Of a DNA stretch of 41,587 bases, positions 7,323-14,528 are shown piece after piece. Below the pieces are notes generated by a model, which saw nothing but the letters and a program-made list of their open reading frames with translations, was not told the origin of the DNA and ran no database searches. The position numbers and the translations under genes were made by a program. Within the stretch, counting starts at the first letter, position 1. The number at the start of each line of letters is the position of its first letter. Origin of the DNA: an uncultured Rhodospirillales bacterium (lineage in GTDB: Bacteria > Pseudomonadota > Alphaproteobacteria > Acetobacterales > Acetobacteraceae); NCBI GenBank assembly GCA_903928895.1, contig CAIYSR010000094.1:1-41587 (forward strand). The letters are read 5' to 3'.

Positions 7323-8630
7323 TCAGTGCCGGCCGATGCCGTGATAGGTGAAGCCGGCCTCGCGCATGATGGCCGGATCGTAGACATTGCGAAGGTCGAT
7401 CAAAATCCGGCCCCGCATGGTCGCGGCCAGGCGGGTGGGCGAGAGGGCGCGGAATTCGTTCCACTCTGTGATCAACACCGTGGCGTCCGCGCCATGAGCG
7501 GCGTCGAGCGCATCGCGGCAGAAGATCACGTTTTTCGGGAGCAGGGTACTGGCCACCGCCATTCCCTCCGGATCGTAGACCCGAACCTGGGCGCCATCCT
7601 CGGCGAGGCGGGAGACGATGGGGATGGCGGGGCTGTCGCGCATGTCATCGGTCTCGGGCTTGAAGGTGAGGCCGAGGATGGCGATGGTCTTGCCGCGGAC
7701 GCCGCCACCGCAGGCCGCGATGATGCGGGCGGCCATGCCGGACTTGCGGGCGTCGTTGACGGCGACGACGGCCTCGACGAGGCGCGAGGGCGCGCCAGCC
7801 TCCTGGGCGATGCGCACCAAAGCGAGGGTGTCCTTGGGGAAGCAGGAACCGCCGAAGCCCGGCCCGGGCTGCAGGAAGCGGCTGCCGATCCGGGCGTCGA
7901 GGCCGATGCCATGCGCGACTTCCAGCACGTTGGCGCCGGCGCGCTCGCACAGGTCGGCGATCTCGTTGATGAAGGTGACCTTCATGGCGAGGAAGGCATT
8001 GGCGGCGTATTTGGTCAATTCGGCGGTCTCGATGCCGGTGAACAGGATCGGCGCCTCGGTGGCCGCGATCGGGGCGTAGAGGCGCTGCATGATGGCCCGG
8101 GCGCGGGTGGTTTCGGCCCCGATGACGACGCGATCAGGTCGCATGAAATCGCCGATGGCGTTGCCTTCGCGCAGGAATTCCGGATTGGAGGCGACATCGA
8201 ATTCGACATCGGGGCGGGTGCTGCGGATGATCTCGGTGATGCGGCGGCCGGTGCCGACCGGGACGGTCGATTTGGTGACGATGACGGCATAGCCGCTCAT
8301 CCAGCGCGCGACCTGCTCGGCGGCGGCATAGACGTAGGACAGGTCGGCATGGCCATCACCGCGGCGGGTGGGTGTGCCGACGGCGATGAAGACGGCTTCG
8401 GCGTCCTGCATGGCGGCGGCGAGATCGTCGCCGAAGGCCAACCGGCCGGCGGCGACGTTGCTGTGCACGAGTTCCTCAAGCCCAGGCTCATAGATCGGGA
8501 TGCGGCCGGCGCGGAGCGCGGCGAGGCGGGCGGGATCAGCCTCGACCAAGGCAACCTCGATACCGAATTCGGCGAAACAGGCGCCGGAAACCAGGCCCAC
8601 GTAGCCGCCACCAATCATCGCAATGCGCAT
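7323..8630 (-). CDS. ugd: UDP-glucose 6-dehydrogenase
   Basis: Full-length 435-aa enzyme that oxidises UDP-glucose to UDP-glucuronate with two NAD+. The Rossmann motif GGGYVGLV is at residues 7-14. The substrate region TKSTVPVGTG is at about 119-128, NPEFLREG at 149-156, and the active-site loop PGPGFGGSCFPKD carries the catalytic Cys near 263. The C-terminal UDP-binding domain (LGLTFKPETDDMRDSP) is complete. It is transcribed away from the replication origin and convergent with the recombinase. UDP-glucuronate is a common precursor for acidic exopolysaccharide, which ties it to the polysaccharide genes further along. Confidence 0.96.
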   Translation of the reverse strand: MRIAMIGGGYVGLVSGACFAEFGIEVALVEADPARLAALRAGRIPIYEPGLEELVHSNVAAGRLAFGDDLAAAMQDAEAVFIAVGTPTRRGDGHADLSYVYAAAEQVARWMSGYAVIVTKSTVPVGTGRRITEIIRSTRPDVEFDVASNPEFLREGNAIGDFMRPDRVVIGAETTRARAIMQRLYAPIAATEAPILFTGIETAELTKYAANAFLAMKVTFINEIADLCERAGANVLEVAHGIGLDARIGSRFLQPGPGFGGSCFPKDTLALVRIAQEAGAPSRLVEAVVAVNDARKSGMAARIIAACGGGVRGKTIAILGLTFKPETDDMRDSPAIPIVSRLAEDGAQVRVYDPEGMAVASTLLPKNVIFCRDALDAAHGADATVLITEWNEFRALSPTRLAATMRGRILIDLRNVYDPAIMREAGFTYHGIGRH

Positions 8631-8708
8631 GACGCGTCTCCCGTCGTTCCGTGGGGTTTGAGCACAGCGGCACGGGTCGCGTCACCCATGGGACCGGAGA
8701 AATCTTGG

Positions 8709-8717
8709 TTATCCACA
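8709..8717 (+). other. DnaA box
   Basis: TTATCCACA matches the strict bacterial DnaA consensus TTATNCACA exactly and lies just left of the first iteron. Confidence 0.75.
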
Positions 8718-8725
8718 GGGAAGGG

Positions 8726-8815
8726 GGGTTATCCCGGGGACTCTACTGACGCCTGGTGGGGGGTCTACCGACGCGACGGGGTGAAAAAGTGGGTTATCCC
8801 GGGGACTTTGCTGAC
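8726..8815 (+). repeat. Direct iterons upstream of repA
   Basis: A 25-base unit, GGGTTATCCC followed by GGGGACTCTACTGAC, occurs at 8726-8750 and again with two changes at 8791-8815. A shortened copy lacking the left half (GGGGGTCTACCGAC) lies between them at about 8759-8772. These are likely RepA binding sites. Confidence 0.8.
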
Positions 8816-8819
8816 ACAC

Positions 8820-8851
8820 TCTAATAGGAGATCTAATAATCTTCTCTAATA
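8820..8851 (+). repeat. AT-rich unwinding element with three TCTAATA repeats
   Basis: TCTAATA occurs at 8820-8826, 8832-8838 and 8845-8851, spaced 12 and 13 bases, in an AT-rich patch surrounded by GC-rich DNA. Phased short AT-rich repeats beside iterons are typical of the DNA unwinding element where replication opens. Confidence 0.6.
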
Positions 8852-8857
8852 GTAGCT

Positions 8858-8874
8858 GTCGGCAGAGTCCCCGG
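8858..8874 (-). repeat. Inverted iteron next to the repA start
   Basis: GTCGGCAGAGTCCCCGG is the iteron core in reverse orientation, about 20 bases before the repA start. Its place suggests autorepression of repA by its own product. Confidence 0.65.
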
Positions 8875-8893
8875 CGACAGGGTGCGATGGGGA

Positions 8894-9880
8894 ATGTATA
8901 GATGCCATGAGGTGGTAACGCAGGGTTGGGAGCGGCTTTTGGGCACTGTTCATCGGCTCGTCATCGAGCATGGCAAGGAAGAGGCACTCAAGAAGGTCGA
9001 TCCGGCCGAGCGCCATCTGGTGCGGCTCGCGGCCGATATTCTGGCCGAGGAAGACGATGCGATCGGCGTCACCTATAGCGGATTCTGTCAGGCCTCGCTG
9101 CCGCACAAGCGCTTGCCGGCGGAAAAAGAGTGGATCCGCCAGTCCGAGCGGCTGACCCTGATGATCGAGCCGGGACGACTGATCCGACCGGGGACGAACG
9201 AAGGCGAGTTTGTCGGCGTGCCCTATGGCTCGCGGGCGCGGCTGATCCTGCTGTATCTTCAGACCCAGGCGCTGCGCTCGCGGTCGCGCGAGGTCGAACT
9301 CGGCAAGTCCATGCGGGACTGGCTGCGGCGGATGGGCATTGCCCAGGGCGGCAAGTCGATCCGCGAAGTGCGCGACCAGGCGACCCGGCTTTCCATCTGC
9401 AAACTCACGTTTTTCTACCAGAACGCCAACGGCGGAACCGGGTTCACGTCCGAGCGGATCGTCGATGACGGCGTGCTGTTCCTGGAGCCGAACGGGCCCG
9501 ACGAGCGCCAGGCGCAGATGTTCGTCGAGACGGTGCGGATCAGCCAGTCCTTCTATGACGCCCTGAGCCGGCATCCGGTGCCGCTGTGGGAGCCGGCGAT
9601 CCGGGCGATCCAGAACAATTCCATGGGCCTCGATCTGTATGTGTGGCTGGCCTACCGGCTGCACGTGCTGAGCAAGCCGACCACCATCCGCTGGGCCCGG
9701 CTGCATCAGCAGTTCGGCGCCGGGTTCAAGAGCCAGCGGCAGTTCAAGCCGACGTTCATCAACAACCTCAAGCTGGCGCTGGCGGTGTATCCGGAAGCCG
9801 GCGTCGAGGTCGAGGACGAGGGTGTGAGGCTGCTGCCGTCGCGCTCGCCGGTACCGGAGCGTCAACTCCAACGCGGCTGA
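8894..9880 (+). CDS. repA: Plasmid replication initiator, RepA_C family
   Basis: About 328 aa. It matches the plasmid RepA family (RepA_C) through several blocks: LVRLAADILAEEDDAIGVTYSGF, SRARLILLYLQTQAL, the helix-turn-helix-like GGKSIREVRDQATRLS, and NSMGLDLYVWLAYRLHVL followed by INNLKLALAVYPEA. It binds iterons and opens the origin. A GTG at 8882 would add four residues, and the start at 8894 is a choice. The C-terminal tail is short and Arg-rich. Copies of the iteron core flank the gene on both sides, which fits copy-number control by initiator titration. Confidence 0.9.
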   Translation: MYRCHEVVTQGWERLLGTVHRLVIEHGKEEALKKVDPAERHLVRLAADILAEEDDAIGVTYSGFCQASLPHKRLPAEKEWIRQSERLTLMIEPGRLIRPGTNEGEFVGVPYGSRARLILLYLQTQALRSRSREVELGKSMRDWLRRMGIAQGGKSIREVRDQATRLSICKLTFFYQNANGGTGFTSERIVDDGVLFLEPNGPDERQAQMFVETVRISQSFYDALSRHPVPLWEPAIRAIQNNSMGLDLYVWLAYRLHVLSKPTTIRWARLHQQFGAGFKSQRQFKPTFINNLKLALAVYPEAGVEVEDEGVRLLPSRSPVPERQLQRG

Positions 9881-9895
9881 GAGGGCGAGGCGGGG

Positions 9896-9910
9896 TGTCG
9901 GTAGAGTCCC
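9896..9910 (-). repeat. Inverted iteron core downstream of repA
   Basis: GTCGGTAGAGTCCCC is an exact reverse complement of the core at 9981-9995. It begins 16 bases after the repA stop. The pair faces each other across about 70 bases in front of parA. Confidence 0.7.
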
Positions 9911-9980
9911 CGCTTTGATCCCTGAAAGCTCCGGATCCGAGGCAAGAGCGCGGTACAACGCGCTGATTCTGCAATTTCGC

Positions 9981-9995
9981 GGGGACTCTACCGAC
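9981..9995 (+). repeat. Direct iteron core upstream of parA
   Basis: GGGGACTCTACCGAC, the cleanest copy of the iteron core, lies 80 bases before the chosen parA start. With 9896-9910 it may form an incompatibility determinant, or link partition to replication control. Confidence 0.7.
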
Positions 9996-10074
9996 AGGCT
10001 TGCCGACGCGGCGGGGAATATGTAACGACGTGCATGCATCCGCACATCATGGCGTGGTGTACTGGTGGGGTGTC

Positions 10075-10707
10075 GTGACAGTCGTGACCATCGCGAGCTC
10101 GAAGGGAGGCCCGGGCAAGACAACGATCGCCATGCTTCTGGCCGGGTCGCTGGCGGCCGAGGGGCGGCAGGTGGTGGCACTCGACGCCGACCCGACCCAG
10201 GCGTTGAGCCGCTGGGCCGCGAATGCCTATGAGGGGGCGCCGTTCGAGATCCATGCCGAGGCGGACGAGACGCGGCTCGCACATCTGATCGACAAGACCG
10301 CCGGGCGGGCGGAGATCGTGATCGTCGATACCGCGGGGTTCGGCAATCGGGCGGCGGCTGTGGCGATGACGAGTGCCGACCTGATCATCGTGCCGACCCT
10401 GAGTGGTGAGGCCGATGTGACCGAGGCAGAGAAGACGGTGCGCCTGGCGGAGGGGTTGGCGCGGGCGGCACGGCGCGACATCCCCGCGGTGGTGCTGCTC
10501 AACAAGGTCAGGCGGACGCAATTGACCCGGCATGCCACCCAGGAAATCGCCAATGCCGGGCTGCCACGGCTGGATGCGACACTGAGCGACCTCGTTGCCT
10601 ACGGCGAGATGTCGTATTCCGGCCGGGTGCCGCAGGCCGGGCCGGCCATGATCGAGATGGCGGGCCTGTTGGCGGAGCTGCGCGGGCGTGGATGGTTGCC
10701 GTCATGA
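10075..10707 (+). CDS. parA: ParA-type partition ATPase
   Basis: A 210-aa ATPase of the small ParA (type Ib) kind. The deviant Walker A motif KGGPGKTT is at residues 10-17 with the signature Lys. Walker A' ALDADPTQAL follows, then the switch/Walker B stretch EIVIVDTAGF. The GTG at 10075 (MTVVTIASSKGG) is chosen because it gives the usual short N-terminus; the frame stays open to a TTG at 10000. Expected role: ATP-driven plasmid segregation along the nucleoid with a partner bound at a centromere site. The palindrome TGCATGCA at 10031-10038 just upstream could be part of that site. Confidence 0.92.
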   Translation: MTVVTIASSKGGPGKTTIAMLLAGSLAAEGRQVVALDADPTQALSRWAANAYEGAPFEIHAEADETRLAHLIDKTAGRAEIVIVDTAGFGNRAAAVAMTSADLIIVPTLSGEADVTEAEKTVRLAEGLARAARRDIPAVVLLNKVRRTQLTRHATQEIANAGLPRLDATLSDLVAYGEMSYSGRVPQAGPAMIEMAGLLAELRGRGWLPS

Positions 10708-10720
10708 GGGAGGGGAACCG

Positions 10721-11005
10721 ATGAAGAATCTCAAGCCGCGCAGCGGCGGAAGGCCCTCGGCAGAAGAGGCGTTGCGGATCGCCGCGGTGCAGGCGCCCGA
10801 TCTGCCGCCGGCCCGGATGGAGGCCGATGACCGGCCGACCACGCTCAATCTGCGGCTGCGGATGTCGACCGTTGCGGCGCTGACAGCCAAAGCCAAGGCC
10901 GAGGGATTGACGCAAAAACAAGTGGTGTGTCTGGCGCTCGCGGCGAGCGGGGTGACGGTGGCGCCGGCCGACCTCGAGGACCGGACGCCACGGCGCCGGT
11001 TCTGA
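10721..11005 (+). CDS. Small partition partner / ribbon-helix-helix-like protein
   Basis: The 94-aa product starts at an ATG behind a good ribosome binding site (GGGAGGGGAACC), 13 bases after parA. The N-terminal 30 residues are basic and flexible (MKNLKPRSGGRPSAEEALR). Residues about 45-80 read RPTTLNLRLRMSTVAALTAKAKAEG, LTQKQVVCLALAASG: one strand then two helices, the ribbon-helix-helix pattern. Small DNA-binding proteins after type Ib ParA usually act as the centromere-binding ParB analogue. That function is inferred from position and fold pattern. Confidence 0.65.
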   Translation: MKNLKPRSGGRPSAEEALRIAAVQAPDLPPARMEADDRPTTLNLRLRMSTVAALTAKAKAEGLTQKQVVCLALAASGVTVAPADLEDRTPRRRF

Positions 11006-11013
11006 GGCGAACG

Positions 11014-12081
11014 ATGCGCCATCTGCTGCATATCTATCCGACCTTCGCCGTCGGTGGCGCACAGATGCGGCTATGCGCGATCCTCAACCGCTACGCCGCG
11101 CGCTGGCGGCACAGCATCATCGCCCTGAACGGCGATATCGCGTGCGGCGAGCGGCTGGACAGTACGGTTGCGGTCGATTTTCCCGATTTCGTACTGCCGA
11201 AGCAATCGACGCTGGCCAATATCCGGCGCATCCGCCACGGCCTGCAACAGATGCGGCCGGACATGGTGATCACCAGCAATTGGGGCAGCATCGAGTGGGC
11301 GATGGCCAATCGCGGGCTTGGCATCGGGCATCTGCATGTCGAGGACGGGTTCGGGCCGGAGGAGCGGGACGGTCAATTGCCGCGCCGGGTGTGGACGCGG
11401 CGAATCTGTCTGGCGGGACGTAACGTCGTAGTGCCGTCCCGCACGTTGGAGCGGATCGCCCTGGGGGTCTGGAAGCTCGATCGCCGGCGGGTGCTCTATG
11501 TGCCCAACGGGATTGATCTGGCACGTTTCGACTCGGGGAGGGGAGGGGAGGGCGGCCTGACGGTGGGAACCGTGGCGACGTTGCGGGCGGAGAAGAACAT
11601 CGGGCGTCTGCTGCGGGCCTTCGCCTCCCTCGATGGCGTGTCGGCGCGGCTGGTGATTGTCGGGGATGGGCCGGAGCGGGCGGGGCTGGAGGCGCTCGCT
11701 GGCGCGCTTGGGGTGCGGGATCGGGTGGTTTTTGCCGGGCACCAGGCGGATCCGAGTCGGTACTATGCCGGGTTCGATGTGTTCGCGCTGTCTTCGGATA
11801 CGGAGCAGATGCCGCTGAGTGTCTTGGAAGCGATGGCGGCTGGGTTGCCGGTGGTGGGCACCGCGGTTGGTGATGTCGGCGCAATGGTGGCGCCGGAGAA
11901 TTTGCGCTGGTTGTGTGAGCGCGACGATGGGGCGCTGGCCGAGGGCTTGGCGGATGCTCTGGGCGATGCGGCGGGGCGTCGGGAGGTCGGGGCGGCCAAT
12001 CGGGCGAAGGCGGAACGGGAGTATCCGCAGGAGCGGATGTTCGCGGCCTATGCGGGGTTGTTTGACGGGGGAGGGAAGTAA
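11014..12081 (+). CDS. Glycosyltransferase family 4
   Basis: A 355-aa GT-B enzyme. The N-terminal donor-side loop reads IYPTFAVGGAQMRL (residues 8-21). The C-terminal nucleotide-sugar domain contains VPNGIDLARF, GTVATLRAEKNIGRLLRAF, LVIVGDGPER and the terminal motif ALSSDTEQMPLSVLEAMAAGLPVVGTAVGD with the conserved Glu pair. It adds a sugar to the lipid-linked repeat unit in the cytoplasm; the sugar cannot be told. Its ATG lies 8 bases after the partition partner's stop with its own GAGG, so it is the last gene of the partition operon and ends at a terminator. Confidence 0.92.
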   Translation: MRHLLHIYPTFAVGGAQMRLCAILNRYAARWRHSIIALNGDIACGERLDSTVAVDFPDFVLPKQSTLANIRRIRHGLQQMRPDMVITSNWGSIEWAMANRGLGIGHLHVEDGFGPEERDGQLPRRVWTRRICLAGRNVVVPSRTLERIALGVWKLDRRRVLYVPNGIDLARFDSGRGGEGGLTVGTVATLRAEKNIGRLLRAFASLDGVSARLVIVGDGPERAGLEALAGALGVRDRVVFAGHQADPSRYYAGFDVFALSSDTEQMPLSVLEAMAAGLPVVGTAVGDVGAMVAPENLRWLCERDDGALAEGLADALGDAAGRREVGAANRAKAEREYPQERMFAAYAGLFDGGGK

Positions 12082-12083
12082 GG

Positions 12084-12191
12084 GCTTCTTTTTGAAAAAA
12101 GAAGCAAAAACTTTCTATCCGTTTGGATTTGTTCTCTCTTGCGCGAGGACAAAAGGGGAAAGTTTTTTGGTTCTTTTTTTCAAAAAAGAAC
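12084..12191. terminator. Multi-hairpin bidirectional terminator, copy 1
   Basis: Between convergent genes. A 22-base hairpin (GCTTC-T5 arm, 12084-12105) and a second (GTTC-T7 arm, 12170-12191) flank a central stem-loop (TTTGTTCTC/GAGGACAAA). Complementary AAAAACTTTC and GAAAGTTTTTT segments put T-runs on both strands. Two further copies lie at 17046-17157 (same orientation) and 30937-31049 (opposite orientation). The right hairpin supplies the last codons and stop of the HAD gene. Confidence 0.85.
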
Positions 12192-13160
12192 TGCTTTCCT
12201 GCCTTCCAGCAACGGCGCAACAAAGCGCAGCAGATTACCGCCAGTAAAACGATACCCGTCGATCCCGGCCGCCGCCGCGGCCTGCATATCGGTCTCCAGG
12301 TCACCGATCAGGAGGCAGCGGGCGAGATCGAGTTCCCAGGCCCCGACGAGATCGTTGATCATGCCGGGCGCCGGCTTGCGCCAATCGCTGATGCGGCGGT
12401 AGGACAGCAGCGGTGCCTCGGGATGAAACGGGCAGTAGCGGGTGTCGTCGATGGTGCCACCGAGGGCGAGGCACTCGGCACGCATCCAGGCCAACAGGTC
12501 CTTGACGTCGGCTTCGCCGTAGAAGCCGCGGGCGACGCCGGACTGGTTGGTGACGATGAAGACATGCCAGCCGCTCTGGGTGGCGAGACGGATGGTTTCG
12601 CGGGCACCATCGATCCAGTCGAACCGCTCGCGCGTGCCGACATGGCCGTGGTCATGATTGAGCACCCCATCACGGTCGAGGAAGAGGGCGGGGCGGTGCA
12701 GGAGCCGGCTGGCGTCGGCTTCGTTGCAAGGGGAGATGGTGTGATCGCAGGGTAGAGCGGGCAGGGCGACGGGATGATGGTGGAGGGTCAGACCGATGGC
12801 GCCGGCGGTGGCGGGGTGGACGAGGCGGGTTGCGCGGCGATCGTCGAGGCGGAGCGGTGCGGCGAACAAGGTGGTGCCGTCGCTCAGGAGGAACTCGGCA
12901 TCCAGGGGCTGCCCGGGTTCAGGCAGATCTCCGGCGGCCAGCGTGAGGGTAAGGGGGCGGGGAAGATACTGGTTGAGGGCGACCACAGCGTCGCGGTCGG
13001 CGGGAAGGAGCTGCCCGGAGAGGAAAATGGCTTCGTCGATTCCATAGCGCGAGAGTTCGCGCAGCAGCCAGGCAACGAGTGGCCGGCCGTCGACGGGGCG
13101 GAAGATGGGTGCTCCGGCGGCGGCGATGACGCATTGGTGCACGGCGGGCCGACCGGTCAA
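12180..13160 (-). CDS. Nucleotidyltransferase-like domain fused to a HAD phosphatase (HisB/GmhB type)
   Basis: 326 aa. The C-terminal half is a HAD enzyme of the histidinol-phosphate / heptose-bisphosphate phosphatase group: nucleophile motif LDRDGVLN (161-168), TNQSG (204-208), WRKPAPG (260-266) and IGDLETD (285-291). The zinc loop keeps Cys243 and His246, but the usual later Cys-x-Cys is Ser-Asp-Trp. Residues 1-130 resemble a sugar nucleotidyltransferase, but the GGxGTR signature is collapsed to AAAGAPIFRP, so that half is probably inactive. The start is TTG at 13160, or GTG at 13142. The final KAVLF and stop lie in the terminator hairpin. Confidence 0.8.
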   Translation of the reverse strand: MTGRPAVHQCVIAAAGAPIFRPVDGRPLVAWLLRELSRYGIDEAIFLSGQLLPADRDAVVALNQYLPRPLTLTLAAGDLPEPGQPLDAEFLLSDGTTLFAAPLRLDDRRATRLVHPATAGAIGLTLHHHPVALPALPCDHTISPCNEADASRLLHRPALFLDRDGVLNHDHGHVGTRERFDWIDGARETIRLATQSGWHVFIVTNQSGVARGFYGEADVKDLLAWMRAECLALGGTIDDTRYCPFHPEAPLLSYRRISDWRKPAPGMINDLVGAWELDLARCLLIGDLETDMQAAAAAGIDGYRFTGGNLLRFVAPLLEGRKAVLF

Positions 13161-13179
13161 CGCCGCCAGCCCCGAAGGG

Positions 13180-13353
13180 TCAGCCGAACAGGGTGCGCAG
13201 GGCGAAGGAGACGGCGAGCCAGAGCAGCATCCAGAGCCCGAGCGAGAGGCCGAAAATCAACGGAACCGCTTGGCGGTAGGGCAGGGGGGAAAGGGGAGGA
13301 TCGAGGGTACCGGCGTCGTCCAGGGTGGGGGAGGGGAAGTGAACTTCGGACAT
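13180..13353 (-). CDS. Small single-pass membrane protein, 57 aa
   Basis: This short ORF lies between the HAD and acyltransferase genes on the same strand. It has an ATG preceded by GAGAGCTGACC, a reasonable ribosome binding site. The N-terminal 28 residues are acidic and proline-rich (MSEVHFPSPTLDDAG). Residues about 30-55 form one strong membrane helix (PLIFGLSLGLWMLLWLAVSF). It ends RTLFG, with no VPEP signature, so it is not a PEP-CTERM protein. Its stop is 19 bases before the HAD start. Function unknown; a membrane partner of the neighbouring polysaccharide enzymes is a guess. Confidence 0.6.
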   Translation of the reverse strand: MSEVHFPSPTLDDAGTLDPPLSPLPYRQAVPLIFGLSLGLWMLLWLAVSFALRTLFG

Positions 13354-13433
13354 CGGTCAGCTCTCCGCGGCACAAGCGCAGGGAAGAGTGGCGCGAAAGA
13401 TTTAACGATCGGTCACCGCGGGTCGGGGAAATC

Positions 13434-14489
13434 TCATTTTCTGCGACGCAGCCAGGCGGACACGGCGGCGAGGCGCCAGGGCGGGCCAAGTTCGAGCCAG
13501 AAAAGTGGACGTGTTGCATTGGCAAGACTCGTCTTGTAGCGGGCATCGCCGGCGAGGAAATCATACCCCGCCATACCGTGGACGAAATGGTCGGCGATGG
13601 CCAGATGGTGGCAGGTAAGGCCAGGCTTGAGGGTGGCGTCGTGTACCGGATAGGCGAGACCGCTTTGATAGGCGAGCACCCAGCCACGCCAGATGAAATT
13701 GTAGAGATAGCCGATGGTTTCGCCACCGGCGGTGATGTGCAGCAGCTCGGCCTCGCCGCGCGGGTGGGCGCGGGCAATGAGACTGCGGTGGAATTGGTGG
13801 AATTCTGGCACAGCGAAGGCCCCGGGCTTGCCGCGGCGGGTCCAGGTGGCCTGGTGGAGGGCGGCGAGCCGGTCGAGATAGAGCAGGGCCTCGGCGGCGT
13901 CCGCGGCGCGGGTGAGCTTGATCGGGCCCCTGGCCTGGTAGCGGCGGATGGAACGGCGCAGTTGCTGGCGGGTATTGGCACTGAGGCTGGCGGCATGGTC
14001 GGCTCCGTTGGCGCGCAGGGGCGCGAAATCGACGGAGGGGGCGGGGCGGGATGCTTCACGCTCCAGCGTGCCTGGCAGCGAGAAGGCGACGGCGGCGACC
14101 TGGTCCGGCACGCCGCTCAGGACGAGGCGGCGACCAAAAGGGGCGATCGCCGCACGCAGCAAGGCAGGCAGCACAGCCGGCCCGGCATCGCGTGCGACGA
14201 GGGGGCCGCTGTGCTCGATGAAGGTGGAATCCCATTGCTCGATGCCGCTTTCGGCAAGCCACAGGGTGGCGCCGGGCCAGGTATGGCGGCGATTGCACAA
14301 GGCGAGGGCCACGGTGTGGCCGTCCTGTGTGGCCTCGATCAGCACCGGATCGGGGAAGCGCGCGGCGGCTTCGCAGCCCATCCAGGTCCAGCTCTGGAAG
14401 AAGGACCCGTCCGCCGCGGCCTCCAGAGCACGCCAGCGCGCGCCGAGTGTCTCGAAATCGCTCGGTCGTGACTGCTTGATCTGCGGCAT
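13434..14489 (-). CDS. GNAT/FemAB-like acyltransferase (CelD/BcsL type), first copy
   Basis: 351 aa, ATG chosen at MPQIKQSRPSDFE (a longer frame adds 12 residues). The opening FETLGARWRALEAAADGSFFQSWTW is the classic start of the Acetyltransf_6/CelD family. The second half has the GNAT-like fold (AELLHITAGGETIGYLYNF, LAYQSGLAYPVHDATLKPG and YDFLAGDARYKTSLA). Such proteins accompany exopolysaccharide and cellulose clusters and are thought to acylate sugars or carrier-linked units in the cytoplasm. It probably forms an operon with the small membrane protein and the HAD gene, divergent from YdcF across 39 bases. Confidence 0.82.
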   Translation of the reverse strand: MPQIKQSRPSDFETLGARWRALEAAADGSFFQSWTWMGCEAAARFPDPVLIEATQDGHTVALALCNRRHTWPGATLWLAESGIEQWDSTFIEHSGPLVARDAGPAVLPALLRAAIAPFGRRLVLSGVPDQVAAVAFSLPGTLEREASRPAPSVDFAPLRANGADHAASLSANTRQQLRRSIRRYQARGPIKLTRAADAAEALLYLDRLAALHQATWTRRGKPGAFAVPEFHQFHRSLIARAHPRGEAELLHITAGGETIGYLYNFIWRGWVLAYQSGLAYPVHDATLKPGLTCHHLAIADHFVHGMAGYDFLAGDARYKTSLANATRPLFWLELGPPWRLAAVSAWLRRRK

Positions 14490-14528
14490 TGCGACAAGAA
14501 AGGCGCAGCAAGCATCGCCTGTCAAACC

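Larger units (their letters stand above)
8640..8893. other. repA: Probable plasmid replication origin (oriV)
   Basis: The 260-base gap before repA contains a perfect DnaA box (8709-8717), two full and one partial direct iteron (8726-8815), an AT-rich stretch with three phased 7-mers (8820-8851), and one inverted iteron (8858-8874). This is the standard order of an iteron origin: DnaA box, initiator sites, unwinding element. It lies directly upstream of a RepA_C-type initiator gene. Confidence 0.8.
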
